A DNA stretch of 32,099 nt, from NCBI RefSeq assembly GCF_001541225.1, contig NZ_LMTS01000153.1, forward strand, positions 5,749 through 37,847, written 5' to 3'. The notes below the pieces were generated by a model. That model searched no databases. It saw nothing but the letters and a program-made list of their open reading frames with translations, and was not told the DNA's origin. This document shows, piece by piece, positions 7,256 through 18,763 of this stretch. Position 1 is the first letter of the stretch. Each line of letters begins with the position of its first letter. Source of the DNA: Variovorax sp. WDL1 (lineage in GTDB: Bacteria; Pseudomonadota; Gammaproteobacteria; Burkholderiales; Burkholderiaceae_C). The position numbers were made by a program, and so were the translations under genes.

Positions 7256-8443
7256 ATGCAATTCGCCACCCGCCTCGACAACGTCGAAACCTCCGCCATC
7301 CGAGAGCTCTTCAAGCTGCTGGGCAAGCCCGGCATCATCAGCTTCGCAGGCGGCTTCCCGGACAGCGCGATGTTCGATGTCGAGGGGCTGAAGGAGGCGA
7401 GCGCCAAGGCGCTGGCCGACGAGCCGGGCGGGGCCCTGCAGTACGGCGCCACCGAAGGCTACGACCCGCTGCGCGCGCAGCTCTCGGTCTTCATGAAGGG
7501 CAAGGGCGTGGAGGTCGCGCCCGACGGGCTGATCGTGACCACCGGCAGCCAGCAGGCGCTGGACCTGCTGGGCAAGACCCTCATCTCTCCCGGCGACAAG
7601 GTGATCGTCGAGGGGCCGACCTTCCTTGCGACCATCCAGTGCTTCCGGCTCTACGGCGCGCAGCTGATCAGCGCGCCCATCGACGCCGAGGGCGTGCAGG
7701 TCGATCGGCTGGAGGAGTTGATCGTCGAACACAAGCCGAAGTTCGTCTACCTGATTCCCACCTTCGGCAACCCGAGCGGCGCGATGCTGAGCCTGGAGCG
7801 CCGCAGGAAGGTGCTGGAGCTCGCGGTCGAGCACGGCACGGTGATCGTGGAGGACGACCCCTACGGCGATCTCTACTTCGACAAGGCGCCGCCGCCCTCG
7901 CTCATGTCCCTCACGAACGAGGTCCCGGGCAGCCGCGAACTGGTGGTGCATTGCGGCAGCCTGAGCAAGGTGCTGAGCCCGGGCCTGCGCATCGGCTGGA
8001 TGATCGCGCCGACCGAACTGCTGGCCAAGGCGACCATGTGCAAGCAGTTCAGCGACGCCCACACCAGCACCTTCGCGCAGGCCACTGCCGCGCAGTACCT
8101 CAAGAGCGGGCGCATGCCCGCGACGCTGGCGCACGTGCGCAAGGTCTACGCGGAACGTGCCGCAGCCATGGGCGCGGCGCTCAAGCGCGAGCTCGGCGAC
8201 GCCATCGCCTTCACGCAGCCGGGTGGCGGATTGTTCTTCTGGGCCCGGCTGACGGGAGCGAACGGCAAGCTGGCCGATGCCGGTGAATTCGCCAGGCGGG
8301 CGATCGAGAAGGGGGTGGCCTTCGTCCCCGGTGCGCCGTTTTTCGCCGAAAAGCCCGACATCGCCACCTTGCGGCTGAGCTTTGCCACCGCGAACGTCGA
8401 GAAGATCGAGGAAGGAATCGCTCGCCTGGGTGCGGCGCTCTGA
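7256..8443 (+). CDS. PLP-dependent aminotransferase, class I/II (2-aminoadipate-type)
   Basis: A fold-type I aminotransferase of 395 residues. Lys238 in S-L-S-K-V-L-S-P-G-L-R-I-G-W is the predicted Schiff-base lysine. Other landmarks are I-S-F-A-G-G-F-P-D near the N-terminus, Q-Y-G-A-T-E-G-Y, T-T-G-S-Q-Q-A-L, the P-T-F-G-N-P-S-G segment, and D-D-P-Y-G-D-L. These match the group that includes 2-aminoadipate/aromatic aminotransferases (LysN-like) and the catalytic halves of MocR regulators; no DNA-binding domain is attached here. The substrate cannot be fixed. ATG 7256 has GCAGCAGG before it; the much longer upstream open frame is antisense to nth and rejected. A GACAAT -10-like element at 7218-7223, with TG one base before it, is the likely promoter. 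Confidence 0.9.
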   Translation: MQFATRLDNVETSAIRELFKLLGKPGIISFAGGFPDSAMFDVEGLKEASAKALADEPGGALQYGATEGYDPLRAQLSVFMKGKGVEVAPDGLIVTTGSQQALDLLGKTLISPGDKVIVEGPTFLATIQCFRLYGAQLISAPIDAEGVQVDRLEELIVEHKPKFVYLIPTFGNPSGAMLSLERRRKVLELAVEHGTVIVEDDPYGDLYFDKAPPPSLMSLTNEVPGSRELVVHCGSLSKVLSPGLRIGWMIAPTELLAKATMCKQFSDAHTSTFAQATAAQYLKSGRMPATLAHVRKVYAERAAAMGAALKRELGDAIAFTQPGGGLFFWARLTGANGKLADAGEFARRAIEKGVAFVPGAPFFAEKPDIATLRLSFATANVEKIEEGIARLGAAL

Positions 8444-8492
8444 GCCTGCGGCTCTCGTCAGGGGCGAGGCGCCACCGACCCGCCATTTGCGT

Positions 8493-9533
8493 TCACGGAG
8501 CCGATGCGAGGACTTCCGGGTTGCTGGCGGCGTCTCTCACCTTGATGACGACCTTTCCCTTCGCATGGCCGGCTTCGACGTAGGCCATCGCCTCATTGGT
8601 CGATTCGAAGGGGAAGACCCGGTCCACGACGGGGTGGACGATGCCGGCATCGAAGAGACGGGTGATCTCGCGCAATTGGCTCCCGTTCGCCTTCATGAAA
8701 AGGAACGAGTAACCGACACCGCGGCTCTTCGCCTTTCGCCTGACGCCTGAACTCAGCAGCCGCAGGGCCAGCTTCAGGAATCCGGTTGCCGCGATCTCCT
8801 TGCCGAATTCGGGATCAGGGGGGCCGGAGATCGAAACGAGCTTCCCGCCCGCCTTGAGCACACGGAGCGATTTCGCGAGCGTCTTGCCGTCCTGGCTGTT
8901 CAGGACCACGTCGAAATCGCGCAAGACTCCCTCGAAGTCCTGCGTCTTGTAGTCGATGACGATGTCTGCGCCCAGGCTCTTCACGAGCGCCAAGTTGGTC
9001 GTGCTCGTCGTCGTTGCAACGGTGGCGCCCAGATGCTTGGCCAACTGGATGGCAAACGTGCCCACGCCGCCCGAACCCGCCTGGATGAAGACCTTCTGCC
9101 CCTTCTTCAGGCCGGCCCTTTCGACCAGGGCCTGCCATGCCGTCAAGGCCACCAGGGGTATGGAAGCGGCTTCTTCCATCGTGAGCCCCTTCGGCTTGAA
9201 CGCCAGCGACGCCTCCTTGACGGGGACGAATTCAGCGAACGTGCCGATCCGAAAATCATCCGCACGCGCATAGACCTCGTCCCCGAGCTTGAACTGCCGC
9301 ACGCGTGGTCCGGCCTGGACGATGACGCCAGCCACATCGTGGCCCAGAACGACGGGCAGGCGATAGGGCAGGATGAGCTTGAACTCGCCAGTCTTGATCT
9401 TGGCGTCCAGCAGGTTCACACCTGCGGCGTGAACCTGGACCAGGACCTCGTCATCGGCCAGTTGCGGGGTCGGCAGGTCCGTCATCCGCAGCACACCCTT
9501 TCGGCCGTAGCGCTCGAGGACGAAAGCTTTCAT
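8493..9533 (-). CDS. Zinc-independent medium-chain dehydrogenase (quinone oxidoreductase type)
   Basis: A 346-residue NAD(P)H-dependent oxidoreductase of the MDR superfamily. The N-terminal GroES-like domain has V-H-A-A-G-V-N-L-L-D and L-G-H-D-V-A-G-V; the cysteines that bind catalytic and structural zinc in alcohol dehydrogenases are absent. The Rossmann domain carries A-G-S-G-G-V-G-T-F-A-I-Q-L-A-K. This pattern is that of zeta-crystallin or quinone-reductase-like members. It stands alone, converging with the aminotransferase gene (49 bases apart). A purine-rich GGGGGAA lies before ATG 9533. Likely role is reduction of quinones or unsaturated carbonyls, but the substrate is unknown. Confidence 0.88.
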   Translation of the reverse strand: MKAFVLERYGRKGVLRMTDLPTPQLADDEVLVQVHAAGVNLLDAKIKTGEFKLILPYRLPVVLGHDVAGVIVQAGPRVRQFKLGDEVYARADDFRIGTFAEFVPVKEASLAFKPKGLTMEEAASIPLVALTAWQALVERAGLKKGQKVFIQAGSGGVGTFAIQLAKHLGATVATTTSTTNLALVKSLGADIVIDYKTQDFEGVLRDFDVVLNSQDGKTLAKSLRVLKAGGKLVSISGPPDPEFGKEIAATGFLKLALRLLSSGVRRKAKSRGVGYSFLFMKANGSQLREITRLFDAGIVHPVVDRVFPFESTNEAMAYVEAGHAKGKVVIKVRDAASNPEVLASAP

Positions 9534-9577
9534 GGGGTGCTTCCCCCGTCAGGCGACCGGGCCGCAACAACGTGACA

Positions 9578-10642
9578 TCAGCGCAGCGCGCCGGCCAGCT
9601 TCAGGCCGTAGCGCTGCTCGGCGGCTTGCAGCGCGGGCGCGATCGATGGCGCCAGGTGCACGCCCGCGGCAAGCTGCTCGGCGCGCCGCTGCAGCCCGCG
9701 CTCGCCCGGCAGCCGCACGGGCCTGGCCGCATCGACGGGCGGATTCGTGCGGCATTGCGCCGCCACATGGTCCATCTGGCGCAGGAAGGCCGCCTTGCCG
9801 CCGAAGGCGTGCAGGTCGTGCAGCGTGAGGTAGACCGTCGCGCCCCAGCCCTCGGGCGGATCGGCGCGGCCGTGGCCTGCCAGGCCGCCGGTGAGCGATT
9901 CGACCAGCAGCGCCAGCCCGTAGCCCTTGTGGCCATGGGTCTGGCCGCCCACCGGCAGCAGGGTGCCGGGCGGCTGCTCGAAGAGCACCGCCGGGTCTTT
10001 GGAGGGCAGGCCTTTCGCGTCGATCAGCACTTCGTGGTCGAAGGTCTCGCCGGCCTGGCGCTTGCGGTTGCTCATGCCGTTGGTCGTGATGGAGGCCGAG
10101 ATGTCCACCATCACGCCGCCGTCGCCGATCGGGAAGCCCAGCGCGAGCGGGTTGGGCGTGAAGACCGCCTGCGTGCCGCCGAAAGGCGCGACGCTGGCGG
10201 TGTTGGGGTCGGAGCAGGCCAGCACCAGCAGCATGTCTTCTTCGAGCGCACGAAGCAGATAGGCGGCGAGGCAGGCGATGTGGTGGCTGCGGCGGATGAC
10301 CAGGGAGGCGGTGCCCAGTTCGCGTGCGCGCGGCAGCAGCAGGTCGAGGCCCTGGTGCACCAGCCAGGGGCCGGGCAGGCGCTGGCCATCCCACAACACG
10401 GCGGCCGGACGGTCGGAGATCACGAGCGGCGCGCCGTCGCGCTTCATCGCGCCGGATTCCAGTTCTTTCACGTAGCCGGCCAGGAGCGCGAGGCCGTGCG
10501 TGTCGTGGCCCAGCAGGTCACCCTGCACCAGCGTGTCGGCCACCGTGCGGGCCATGGTTTCAGCCAGGCCGGCGCGTTGCAGGAGTTGCGCTGCGTAGTG
10601 GGTGAGGGCGGCGGCGTCGTAGCGTGCAGAGGTGCTGTTCAT
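9578..10642 (-). CDS. Ldh-2 family NAD(P)-dependent 2-hydroxyacid dehydrogenase
   Basis: Member of the malate/L-lactate dehydrogenase type-2 family, distinct from the Rossmann-fold enzymes; relatives oxidise malate, L-lactate, ureidoglycolate or sulfolactate, or reduce cyclic imino acids. The 354 residues include the conserved G-H-D-T-H-G segment near residue 45. The active-site stretch S-H-H-I-A-C-L-A-A-Y-L replaces the more usual S-N-H-F-G pattern. P-N-P-L-A-L-G-F-P follows, as does G-H-K-G-Y-G-L-A-L-L-V-E near the C-terminal third. It begins five bases after the tctA stop, so it is the last gene of the tct operon, which suggests that it acts on the acid taken up by that transporter. The substrate is not determined by sequence. 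Confidence 0.88.
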   Translation of the reverse strand: MNSTSARYDAAALTHYAAQLLQRAGLAETMARTVADTLVQGDLLGHDTHGLALLAGYVKELESGAMKRDGAPLVISDRPAAVLWDGQRLPGPWLVHQGLDLLLPRARELGTASLVIRRSHHIACLAAYLLRALEEDMLLVLACSDPNTASVAPFGGTQAVFTPNPLALGFPIGDGGVMVDISASITTNGMSNRKRQAGETFDHEVLIDAKGLPSKDPAVLFEQPPGTLLPVGGQTHGHKGYGLALLVESLTGGLAGHGRADPPEGWGATVYLTLHDLHAFGGKAAFLRQMDHVAAQCRTNPPVDAARPVRLPGERGLQRRAEQLAAGVHLAPSIAPALQAAEQRYGLKLAGALR

Positions 10643-10647
10643 GTGCT

Positions 10648-12150
10648 TCAGTGTGCCGCGACAGGCTGCAGCCGTCGATGCCGGCGCCGCCAGGCCAGGC
10701 CGGCCGAGCCTAACCAGACCAGCAGCGTCGCCAGCGCCAGCCCGGCGGCGATCGGCCGCTCGACGAAGGACAGCCAGCGGCCGTCGGACTTGATCATCGA
10801 GGTGATGAAGTTCTCCTCCAGCATCTTGCCGAGCAGCATGCCGAGGATGGCCGGAGCGACCGGGAATCCGTTCTCCTCCAGGAACCAGGCGGCGATGCCG
10901 AAGCCGAGCAGGATCCAGAGGTCGAACAGCGCGTTGTTGATGGCGAACGCGCCCACCAGGCAGAACACCAGGATGATCGGCATCAGCACATTGCGCGGCA
11001 TGCGCAGGATGCGTGCCGAGGCCTTGATGCAGGCCCAGCCGAGCGGCAGCATCAGCAGGTTGGCGAGAATGAAGACGATGAACACCGCGTAGACGCTGTG
11101 CGCGTTGTTCATGAAGATCATCGGGCCCGGGTTCATGTTCTTCATGTAGAGCACGCCGATCACGATGGCGGTGATCGAGTCGCCCGGGATGCCGAACACC
11201 AGCGCCGGCACCCAGGCGCCGGCCAGGGCGCTGTTGTTGGCGGCTCCGGCCTCTACGAGGCCTTCCGGATGGCCGGTGCCGAACTTCTGCGGCTCCTTGG
11301 AGAGCCTCTTGCTCATCGCATACGACATCCAGGCGGCCATGTCGGCGCCCGCGCCGGGCAGGATGCCGACGGCGGTGCCCAGCACGCTGCCGCGCAGGGT
11401 CTGCACAGGGTACTTGCGGATCAGGCCGCCCATGCCGGCGAAGACCGAGCCGATCTGCTTCTTGAAACGCGCGAGCCCCCCGGCCGTGACCGTGAAGCGC
11501 AGGATCTCGGAGATGGCGAACATGCCGATCATCGCGGGGATGAGGCTCAGCCCGCCCAGCAGGTCCGTGTTGCCGAAGGTGAAGCGCGGATGGCCGGCCG
11601 GATTCTCCAGGCCCACGCAGCCCAGCAGCAGGCCGAGGAACAGCGTGATGAGGCCCTTGAGCGGCGTGTCGCTGGTGATGAAGACGGCGCAGGTCAGGCC
11701 CAGCAGCACCAGCCAGAAATATTCGAAGGAGCTGAACTTGATCGCCACCTCGGCCAGCGCCGGGGCGGCCAGGATGAGCACGGTGGTGCCGAACAGGCCG
11801 CCGATGCAGGAGAACACCAGGCCGATACCCAGGGCCTTCTCGCCCTGGCCCTTGCGCGTCATCGCGTAGGACTCGTCGGTGTAGGCTGCCGAGGCGGGCG
11901 TGCCCGGGATTCGCAGCAGGGCGCCTGGGATGTCGCCCGCGAAGATCGCCATGGCCGTGGCCGTGACGATGGCCGCGACCGCGGGCACCGGCGGCAGGAA
12001 GAAGGTGATGGGCACGAGCAGGGCCGTCGCCATGGTCGCGGTAAGCCCCGGCACGGCGCCGACGAACATGCCGAAGAGGCCCGACAGCAGCATGACGATC
12101 AGCACGGTCGGGGTGGCGACCGTCTGCAGGGCGAGGAGCACCGAATCCAT
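10648..12150 (-). CDS. tctA: Tripartite tricarboxylate transporter large permease
   Basis: Large membrane subunit of a TTT-family secondary transporter driven by an ion gradient, 500 residues with about ten to twelve hydrophobic segments. Recognisable family motifs are G-A-V-P-G-L-T-A-T-M-A near residue 32, the P-G-T-P-A-S-A-A-Y stretch, and the internal repeat G-I-L-P-G-A-G-A-D-M-A-A-W near residue 265, as expected for the two-fold pseudo-symmetric fold. It lies between tctB (10 bases upstream) and the dehydrogenase gene. Citrate is the founding substrate, but betaproteobacteria use this family for many organic acids, so the name denotes family, not substrate. Confidence 0.95.
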   Translation of the reverse strand: MDSVLLALQTVATPTVLIVMLLSGLFGMFVGAVPGLTATMATALLVPITFFLPPVPAVAAIVTATAMAIFAGDIPGALLRIPGTPASAAYTDESYAMTRKGQGEKALGIGLVFSCIGGLFGTTVLILAAPALAEVAIKFSSFEYFWLVLLGLTCAVFITSDTPLKGLITLFLGLLLGCVGLENPAGHPRFTFGNTDLLGGLSLIPAMIGMFAISEILRFTVTAGGLARFKKQIGSVFAGMGGLIRKYPVQTLRGSVLGTAVGILPGAGADMAAWMSYAMSKRLSKEPQKFGTGHPEGLVEAGAANNSALAGAWVPALVFGIPGDSITAIVIGVLYMKNMNPGPMIFMNNAHSVYAVFIVFILANLLMLPLGWACIKASARILRMPRNVLMPIILVFCLVGAFAINNALFDLWILLGFGIAAWFLEENGFPVAPAILGMLLGKMLEENFITSMIKSDGRWLSFVERPIAAGLALATLLVWLGSAGLAWRRRHRRLQPVAAH

Positions 12151-12160
12151 CAGCCGTGCC

Positions 12161-12628
12161 TCACCAGGCGACAGGCTGGAGCACGCCCCAGGGCAGCGGC
12201 ACCTTGAGCAGCTTGTAGAAGCAGGTGTGGATCACCAGCGTGGCCAGCACCGCCACCGCGAGCGCGACCGGCGGCCGCACGCCGCAGGCCCATTGCAGCA
12301 GCGTCAGCACCAGCAGGCTGCACAGCAGGAAGCCGACCCGTTCGGCCAGCAGGATGTAGAACACCATGCCGGCAATGACGAGCGCGAAGGCGGCCAGTCG
12401 CCGCGGCGAGCGCATGCCTTCGCCGAGCACGAGCAGGGGTCGCCCGCTGCGAAGGCCCTGCCAGGTCAGCACCAGCGCGCACAGCCCGAGGCCGGCCGCG
12501 GCGAGTCCGGGGAACAGCGCCGGCCCGAAGTCCTGCCCCGCGGCCGGCGGGAAGCTCTGGACGTGCCAAAGCACCGCGAGCGCCAGGACCAGCAGCACGC
12601 CGCCGATCAGGCTGTCGTGGACGCGCAT
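12161..12628 (-). CDS. tctB: Tripartite tricarboxylate transporter small membrane subunit
   Basis: A 155-residue protein with four predicted membrane helices, the standard shape of TctB: a first helix directly after M-R-V-H-D-S, a second around G-L-A-A-A-G-L-G-L-C-A-L-V-L, then two more in the C-terminal half. Sequence is poorly conserved in this family, so the call rests on length, topology and position between tctC and tctA. Only three bases separate it from the tctC stop, which points to one transcript. Confidence 0.9.
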   Translation of the reverse strand: MRVHDSLIGGVLLVLALAVLWHVQSFPPAAGQDFGPALFPGLAAAGLGLCALVLTWQGLRSGRPLLVLGEGMRSPRRLAAFALVIAGMVFYILLAERVGFLLCSLLVLTLLQWACGVRPPVALAVAVLATLVIHTCFYKLLKVPLPWGVLQPVAW

Positions 12629-12631
12629 CGC

Positions 12632-13603
12632 TTACTTGGCGATGCCGACAGCCTTCATCGCCACCGCGAAGCTCGCGTCCTTCTCGGCCATGAACTTGCC
12701 GAAATCGGAGCGGTCGGCATAGAGGGCGCCGAAGCCGCGCGAGGCCAGGAAGTCCTGGTAGGCCTTGCCGTCGAAGATCTTCTTGAGCGTGGCGGCGAGC
12801 TGGTCGGTCTGCTCCTTCGGCAGCCCCTTGGGCGCTGCGATGCCGCGCCAGGCGCCGGCGTTCCATGTCTTGCCCGACGCGTCGGTGTACAGCGGCACCT
12901 TGGGGAAGATGGCATCGGGCTTGGCGCCCAGCAGCAGCAAGGGGCGTACCTTGCCGGCATCGATCAGCGAACGCGCCTCGGGCAGCGAGCACGACACCAC
13001 GTCGACGCCTCCGGCCATCAGGTCCTGCAGCCCCGGGGCGGCGCCCTGGCTCGGCACCCAGGCGATCGCGTTGCCGGCCAGCTTGTTGTCGACCAGCCAT
13101 TGCGCAAGGCCGAGGTGCCAGATTCCGCCCTGGCCGGTGCCGCTGGCCTTGAGCTTGCCGGGGCTCGCCTTGGCTGCATCGAGCAGTTCCTTGGCGCTCT
13201 TGATCGGCGAATCCTCGCGCACGAAGATGGCGTTGGCGTCGAAGTTCATGAGCGCGAGCGGCGTGTAGTCGGCGCCCGAGAGCTGCGTCAGGCCCGCGTG
13301 GCGCATCATGCCGATCTCGACCGTGACGATGCCCAGCGTGTAGCCGTCGGGCGGTGCGGAGGCGATGGCCTGGTGCCCGACCACGCCGCTGCCGCCCGTG
13401 CGGTTGACCACGTTGACCGGCTGCTTGAGCTCCTTCTCGAGCTCGGCGGCGATGATGCGGGCCACGGCGTCGGTGCCGCCGCCGGCGCCCCACGGCACGA
13501 TCATGGTGATCGGGCGCTCGGGGTAGGCCGCGTGGGCGAGCCCGGGAAGGACCAGGGCCGTGGCGGCTGCACCGAGTGCGGCCAGGGATTGGCGGCGCTT
13601 CAT
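12632..13603 (-). CDS. tctC: Bug-family periplasmic solute-binding protein
   Basis: Extracytoplasmic receptor that delivers the substrate to TctAB. The 323-residue precursor starts M-K-R-R-Q-S with a hydrophobic core and a cleavage site after A-H-A (about residue 25). The mature protein opens with the Bug signature Y-P-E-R-P-I, then I-V-P-W-G-A-G-G-G-T-D-A-V-A-R. P-P-D-G-Y-T-L-G is also present. ATG 13603 is fixed by an excellent ribosome binding site, GAAGGAGA, six bases upstream; the longer open frame is rejected. First gene of the tctCBA-dehydrogenase operon. Bug proteins bind many carboxylates and amides; the ligand cannot be read from sequence. Confidence 0.95.
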   Translation of the reverse strand: MKRRQSLAALGAAATALVLPGLAHAAYPERPITMIVPWGAGGGTDAVARIIAAELEKELKQPVNVVNRTGGSGVVGHQAIASAPPDGYTLGIVTVEIGMMRHAGLTQLSGADYTPLALMNFDANAIFVREDSPIKSAKELLDAAKASPGKLKASGTGQGGIWHLGLAQWLVDNKLAGNAIAWVPSQGAAPGLQDLMAGGVDVVSCSLPEARSLIDAGKVRPLLLLGAKPDAIFPKVPLYTDASGKTWNAGAWRGIAAPKGLPKEQTDQLAATLKKIFDGKAYQDFLASRGFGALYADRSDFGKFMAEKDASFAVAMKAVGIAK

Positions 13604-13662
13604 ATCGTCTCCTTCGTTGTTGCCCAGACATTCAAGCATCCGGGGCGCCGCACGCGAAACTG

Positions 13663-13716
13663 AAGATAACCCTAGGACAGCGCCGGTCCCTTTTGCCTTA
13701 GGAAGAAACCGGTTTC
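13663..13716 (-). promoter_or_regulatory. Candidate promoter and operator of the tct operon
   Basis: Upstream of tctC the minus strand has GGTTATCTTC, with TTATCT (13664-13669) or TATCTT as a -10, but no recognisable -35. A perfect 12-bp palindrome, GAAACC/GGTTTC at 13705-13716, is centred about 53 bases upstream of the expected start point. That is a place suited to an activator; the sequence also resembles LacI-family operators with a central CCGG. CCCTAGG (13670-13676) and CCTTAGG (13696-13702) flank the gap between them. The absent -35 fits regulation by an activator. All of this is inference. Confidence 0.4.
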
Positions 13717-13737
13717 GACCCGCGCATCACGGGCAAA

Positions 13738-14436
13738 TCAGCGCACGACCTCGAGCAGCCGGTCGAGGCCGCCGTCGTCGATCGCGACCATGGCCTCTTC
13801 GCGCACCTTGGGCTTGGCGTGGTAGGCCACTGACAGCCCCGCCTCGCCCATCATCGGCAAGTCATTGGCGCCGTCGCCTACCGCGATGCATTCGGCGGGC
13901 GAAATCCCGAGCAGCGAGGCGACTTCCAGCAGCGTGCGGCGCTTCTCCGCGCCGTCGCAGATATCGCCCCAGGACTGCACCACAACGCGGCCGGTGAGCT
14001 TGCCGTCCGCCTCGTCGAGCAGGTTGGAGCGCGCAAAGTCGATGCCCAGCCGCTCCTTGACGCGGTTGGCGAAGAAGGTGAAGCCGCCCGAGACCAGCAG
14101 CACCTTGAGGCCGGCCGCCTTGCAGGCGGCCACCAGCGTCTCGGCGCCGGGGTTGAGGCGCAGGCGCTGGTCGTAGACCTCCTGCAGCGCCGAGACCGGC
14201 ACCCCCTGAAGCAGGGCCACGCGGCGGCGCAGGCTTTCCTTGAAGTCCTTGATCTCGCCGCGCATCGTGGCTTCGGTGATGGCGGCGACCTCGGCCTTCT
14301 TGCCGACCGCATCGGCGATCTCGTCGATGCATTCGATGTTGATCAGCGTCGAGTCCATGTCGAAGGCGATCAGCTTGAAGTCGGCGATCTTCAAAGGCGG
14401 CGTGAAGCGCTGGATGACAAGGCCGGGGCTACTCAT
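13738..14436 (-). CDS. serB: Phosphoserine phosphatase
   Basis: Final enzyme of serine synthesis, a HAD-superfamily phosphatase. The 232-residue form lacks the N-terminal ACT-like region of the enterobacterial enzyme, as usual in this bacterial family. Motif I is F-D-M-D-S-T-L-I with Asp26 (nucleophile) and Asp28; motif II is V-S-G-G-F-T-F-F; motif IV is G-D-G-A-N-D-L-P-M-M. Start: ATG 14436 is preferred, with ATG 14442 two codons earlier equally possible; both lie inside the end of vapC and neither has a clear ribosome binding site. Translation is therefore probably coupled to vapC, an unusual partner for an essential biosynthetic gene. Confidence 0.94.
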   Translation of the reverse strand: MSSPGLVIQRFTPPLKIADFKLIAFDMDSTLINIECIDEIADAVGKKAEVAAITEATMRGEIKDFKESLRRRVALLQGVPVSALQEVYDQRLRLNPGAETLVAACKAAGLKVLLVSGGFTFFANRVKERLGIDFARSNLLDEADGKLTGRVVVQSWGDICDGAEKRRTLLEVASLLGISPAECIAVGDGANDLPMMGEAGLSVAYHAKPKVREEAMVAIDDGGLDRLLEVVR

Positions 14437-14881
14437 GTTCATGGGCTGATTCCAGCCAGTTTTCGACGACAAGTCCGGGCACGCGCCGGAATTCACTTTC
14501 GTTGTGGGTCACCAGCGTTGCGTCCAGTGCCAGCGCATGGGCGGCAATCAGCAGATCGTTGGGGCCGATCGGCTTGCCAACCTGTTCGAGCTGGGTGCGA
14601 ATGTCTGCGTAGATCGGAGCGACTGCAGCAGGCAGGTCGCGAACTTCGATGACGGACATGGCGCGGGTGTACGCATCGGCCAGTCGTGCCGATCCTTTGC
14701 GGTTCACACCGAATCGCAACTCGCAGTCCACCACGGCGCTGGTGCAGACTCTGCCGTCAGGCTGTTCTTGCGCCAGGCGTCGGAGTCGCGCGGCAACCTT
14801 GCCCCCTGGGTGGCGCATCAACTCGAAGACGGTGTTCGTATCCAGCAGGCGCAACGAGTTCGTTGCGGCTTCGGCGCTCAT
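14429..14881 (-). CDS. vapC: PIN-domain toxin VapC
   Basis: Predicted ribonuclease toxin of a type II toxin-antitoxin pair; many relatives cut initiator tRNA. The 150 residues carry the PIN acidic residues Asp14 (L-L-D-T-N-T), Glu54 (D-C-E-L-R-F-G) and Asp108 (G-P-N-D-L-L-I-A-A-H-A), then T-H-N-E-S-E-F near the C-terminus. Nothing suggests inactivation. Its ATG shares bases with the vapB TGA (ATGA overlap), which is typical of such modules. The stop codon lies inside the serB reading frame, overlapping it by 8-14 bases depending on the serB start. Somewhat longer than the usual 130-135 residues, because of a short N-terminal extension. Confidence 0.93.
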   Translation of the reverse strand: MSAEAATNSLRLLDTNTVFELMRHPGGKVAARLRRLAQEQPDGRVCTSAVVDCELRFGVNRKGSARLADAYTRAMSVIEVRDLPAAVAPIYADIRTQLEQVGKPIGPNDLLIAAHALALDATLVTHNESEFRRVPGLVVENWLESAHEHE

Positions 14882-15150
14882 AGATCGACGTCGTCCAGGG
14901 GCAGCAGACCTTTGTCTACATCGGGGAATTCTTCGTCCAGCGGTTCCATCGTCGCCAGCACCGCGGCCAAGCCGGCCAGGGTGCCTTTGCGGGGCACAGG
15001 GTACACGGGCTCGATCACCAGGGTGTCACCGTCGCGTCGCATCAGCGCCTCGTTTCCCGGAAGCTCGAACTCGCGCGGGATGCGCACAGCCTGGTTTGCG
15101 CCATTGCGAAACAGCCGGACACTGCGGGCAGGAAGGTGGGGGTCAGACAT
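14878..15150 (-). CDS. vapB: AbrB/MazE-type antitoxin VapB
   Basis: A 90-residue antitoxin. The N-terminal half is a swapped-hairpin DNA-binding domain with the VagC-like signature V-R-L-F-R-N-G-A-N-Q-A-V-R-I-P. The acidic C-terminal tail, ending D-D-V-D-L, would wrap around VapC. The start is ATG 15150. No ribosome binding site precedes it; instead a promoter-like -10 ends seven bases upstream, so the mRNA may start at or next to the AUG. The gene is 14 bases from the end of mfd and its control region lies inside mfd. Confidence 0.92.
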   Translation of the reverse strand: MSDPHLPARSVRLFRNGANQAVRIPREFELPGNEALMRRDGDTLVIEPVYPVPRKGTLAGLAAVLATMEPLDEEFPDVDKGLLPLDDVDL

Positions 15151-15164
15151 GGCCGCAGTCTAGC

Positions 15165-18659
<3,495 letters not shown>

Positions 18660-18718
18660 GAAGCGAGAAGGAAATGCAGAACACCCCGCGCCGGGCAGCG
18701 AGGGGTGTGTGGTGGCCG

Positions 18719-18728
18719 ATTCTAGAAT
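18719..18728. promoter_or_regulatory. Palindromic -10 shared by mfd and ispD
   Basis: The 10-bp palindrome ATTCTAGAAT contains TAGAAT on both strands (18723-18728 plus, 18724-18719 minus), overlapping at the central TA. On the plus strand it would give a leader of about 29 bases to ispD; on the minus strand about 53 bases to mfd. No good -35 is seen on either side. Bidirectional promoters arising from symmetric -10 elements are known in bacteria; whether both directions are used here is inference. Confidence 0.45.
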
Positions 18729-18763
18729 GGCTGCCCTTTCGCCGTTGGCTCCGGCCGGACCTC

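Noticed and set aside
7172..8134. N-terminal extension of endonuclease III over the aminotransferase gene
   Set aside because: Residue numbering of Lys120, Asp138 and the cluster cysteines matches the known enzyme only with the start at 7171.
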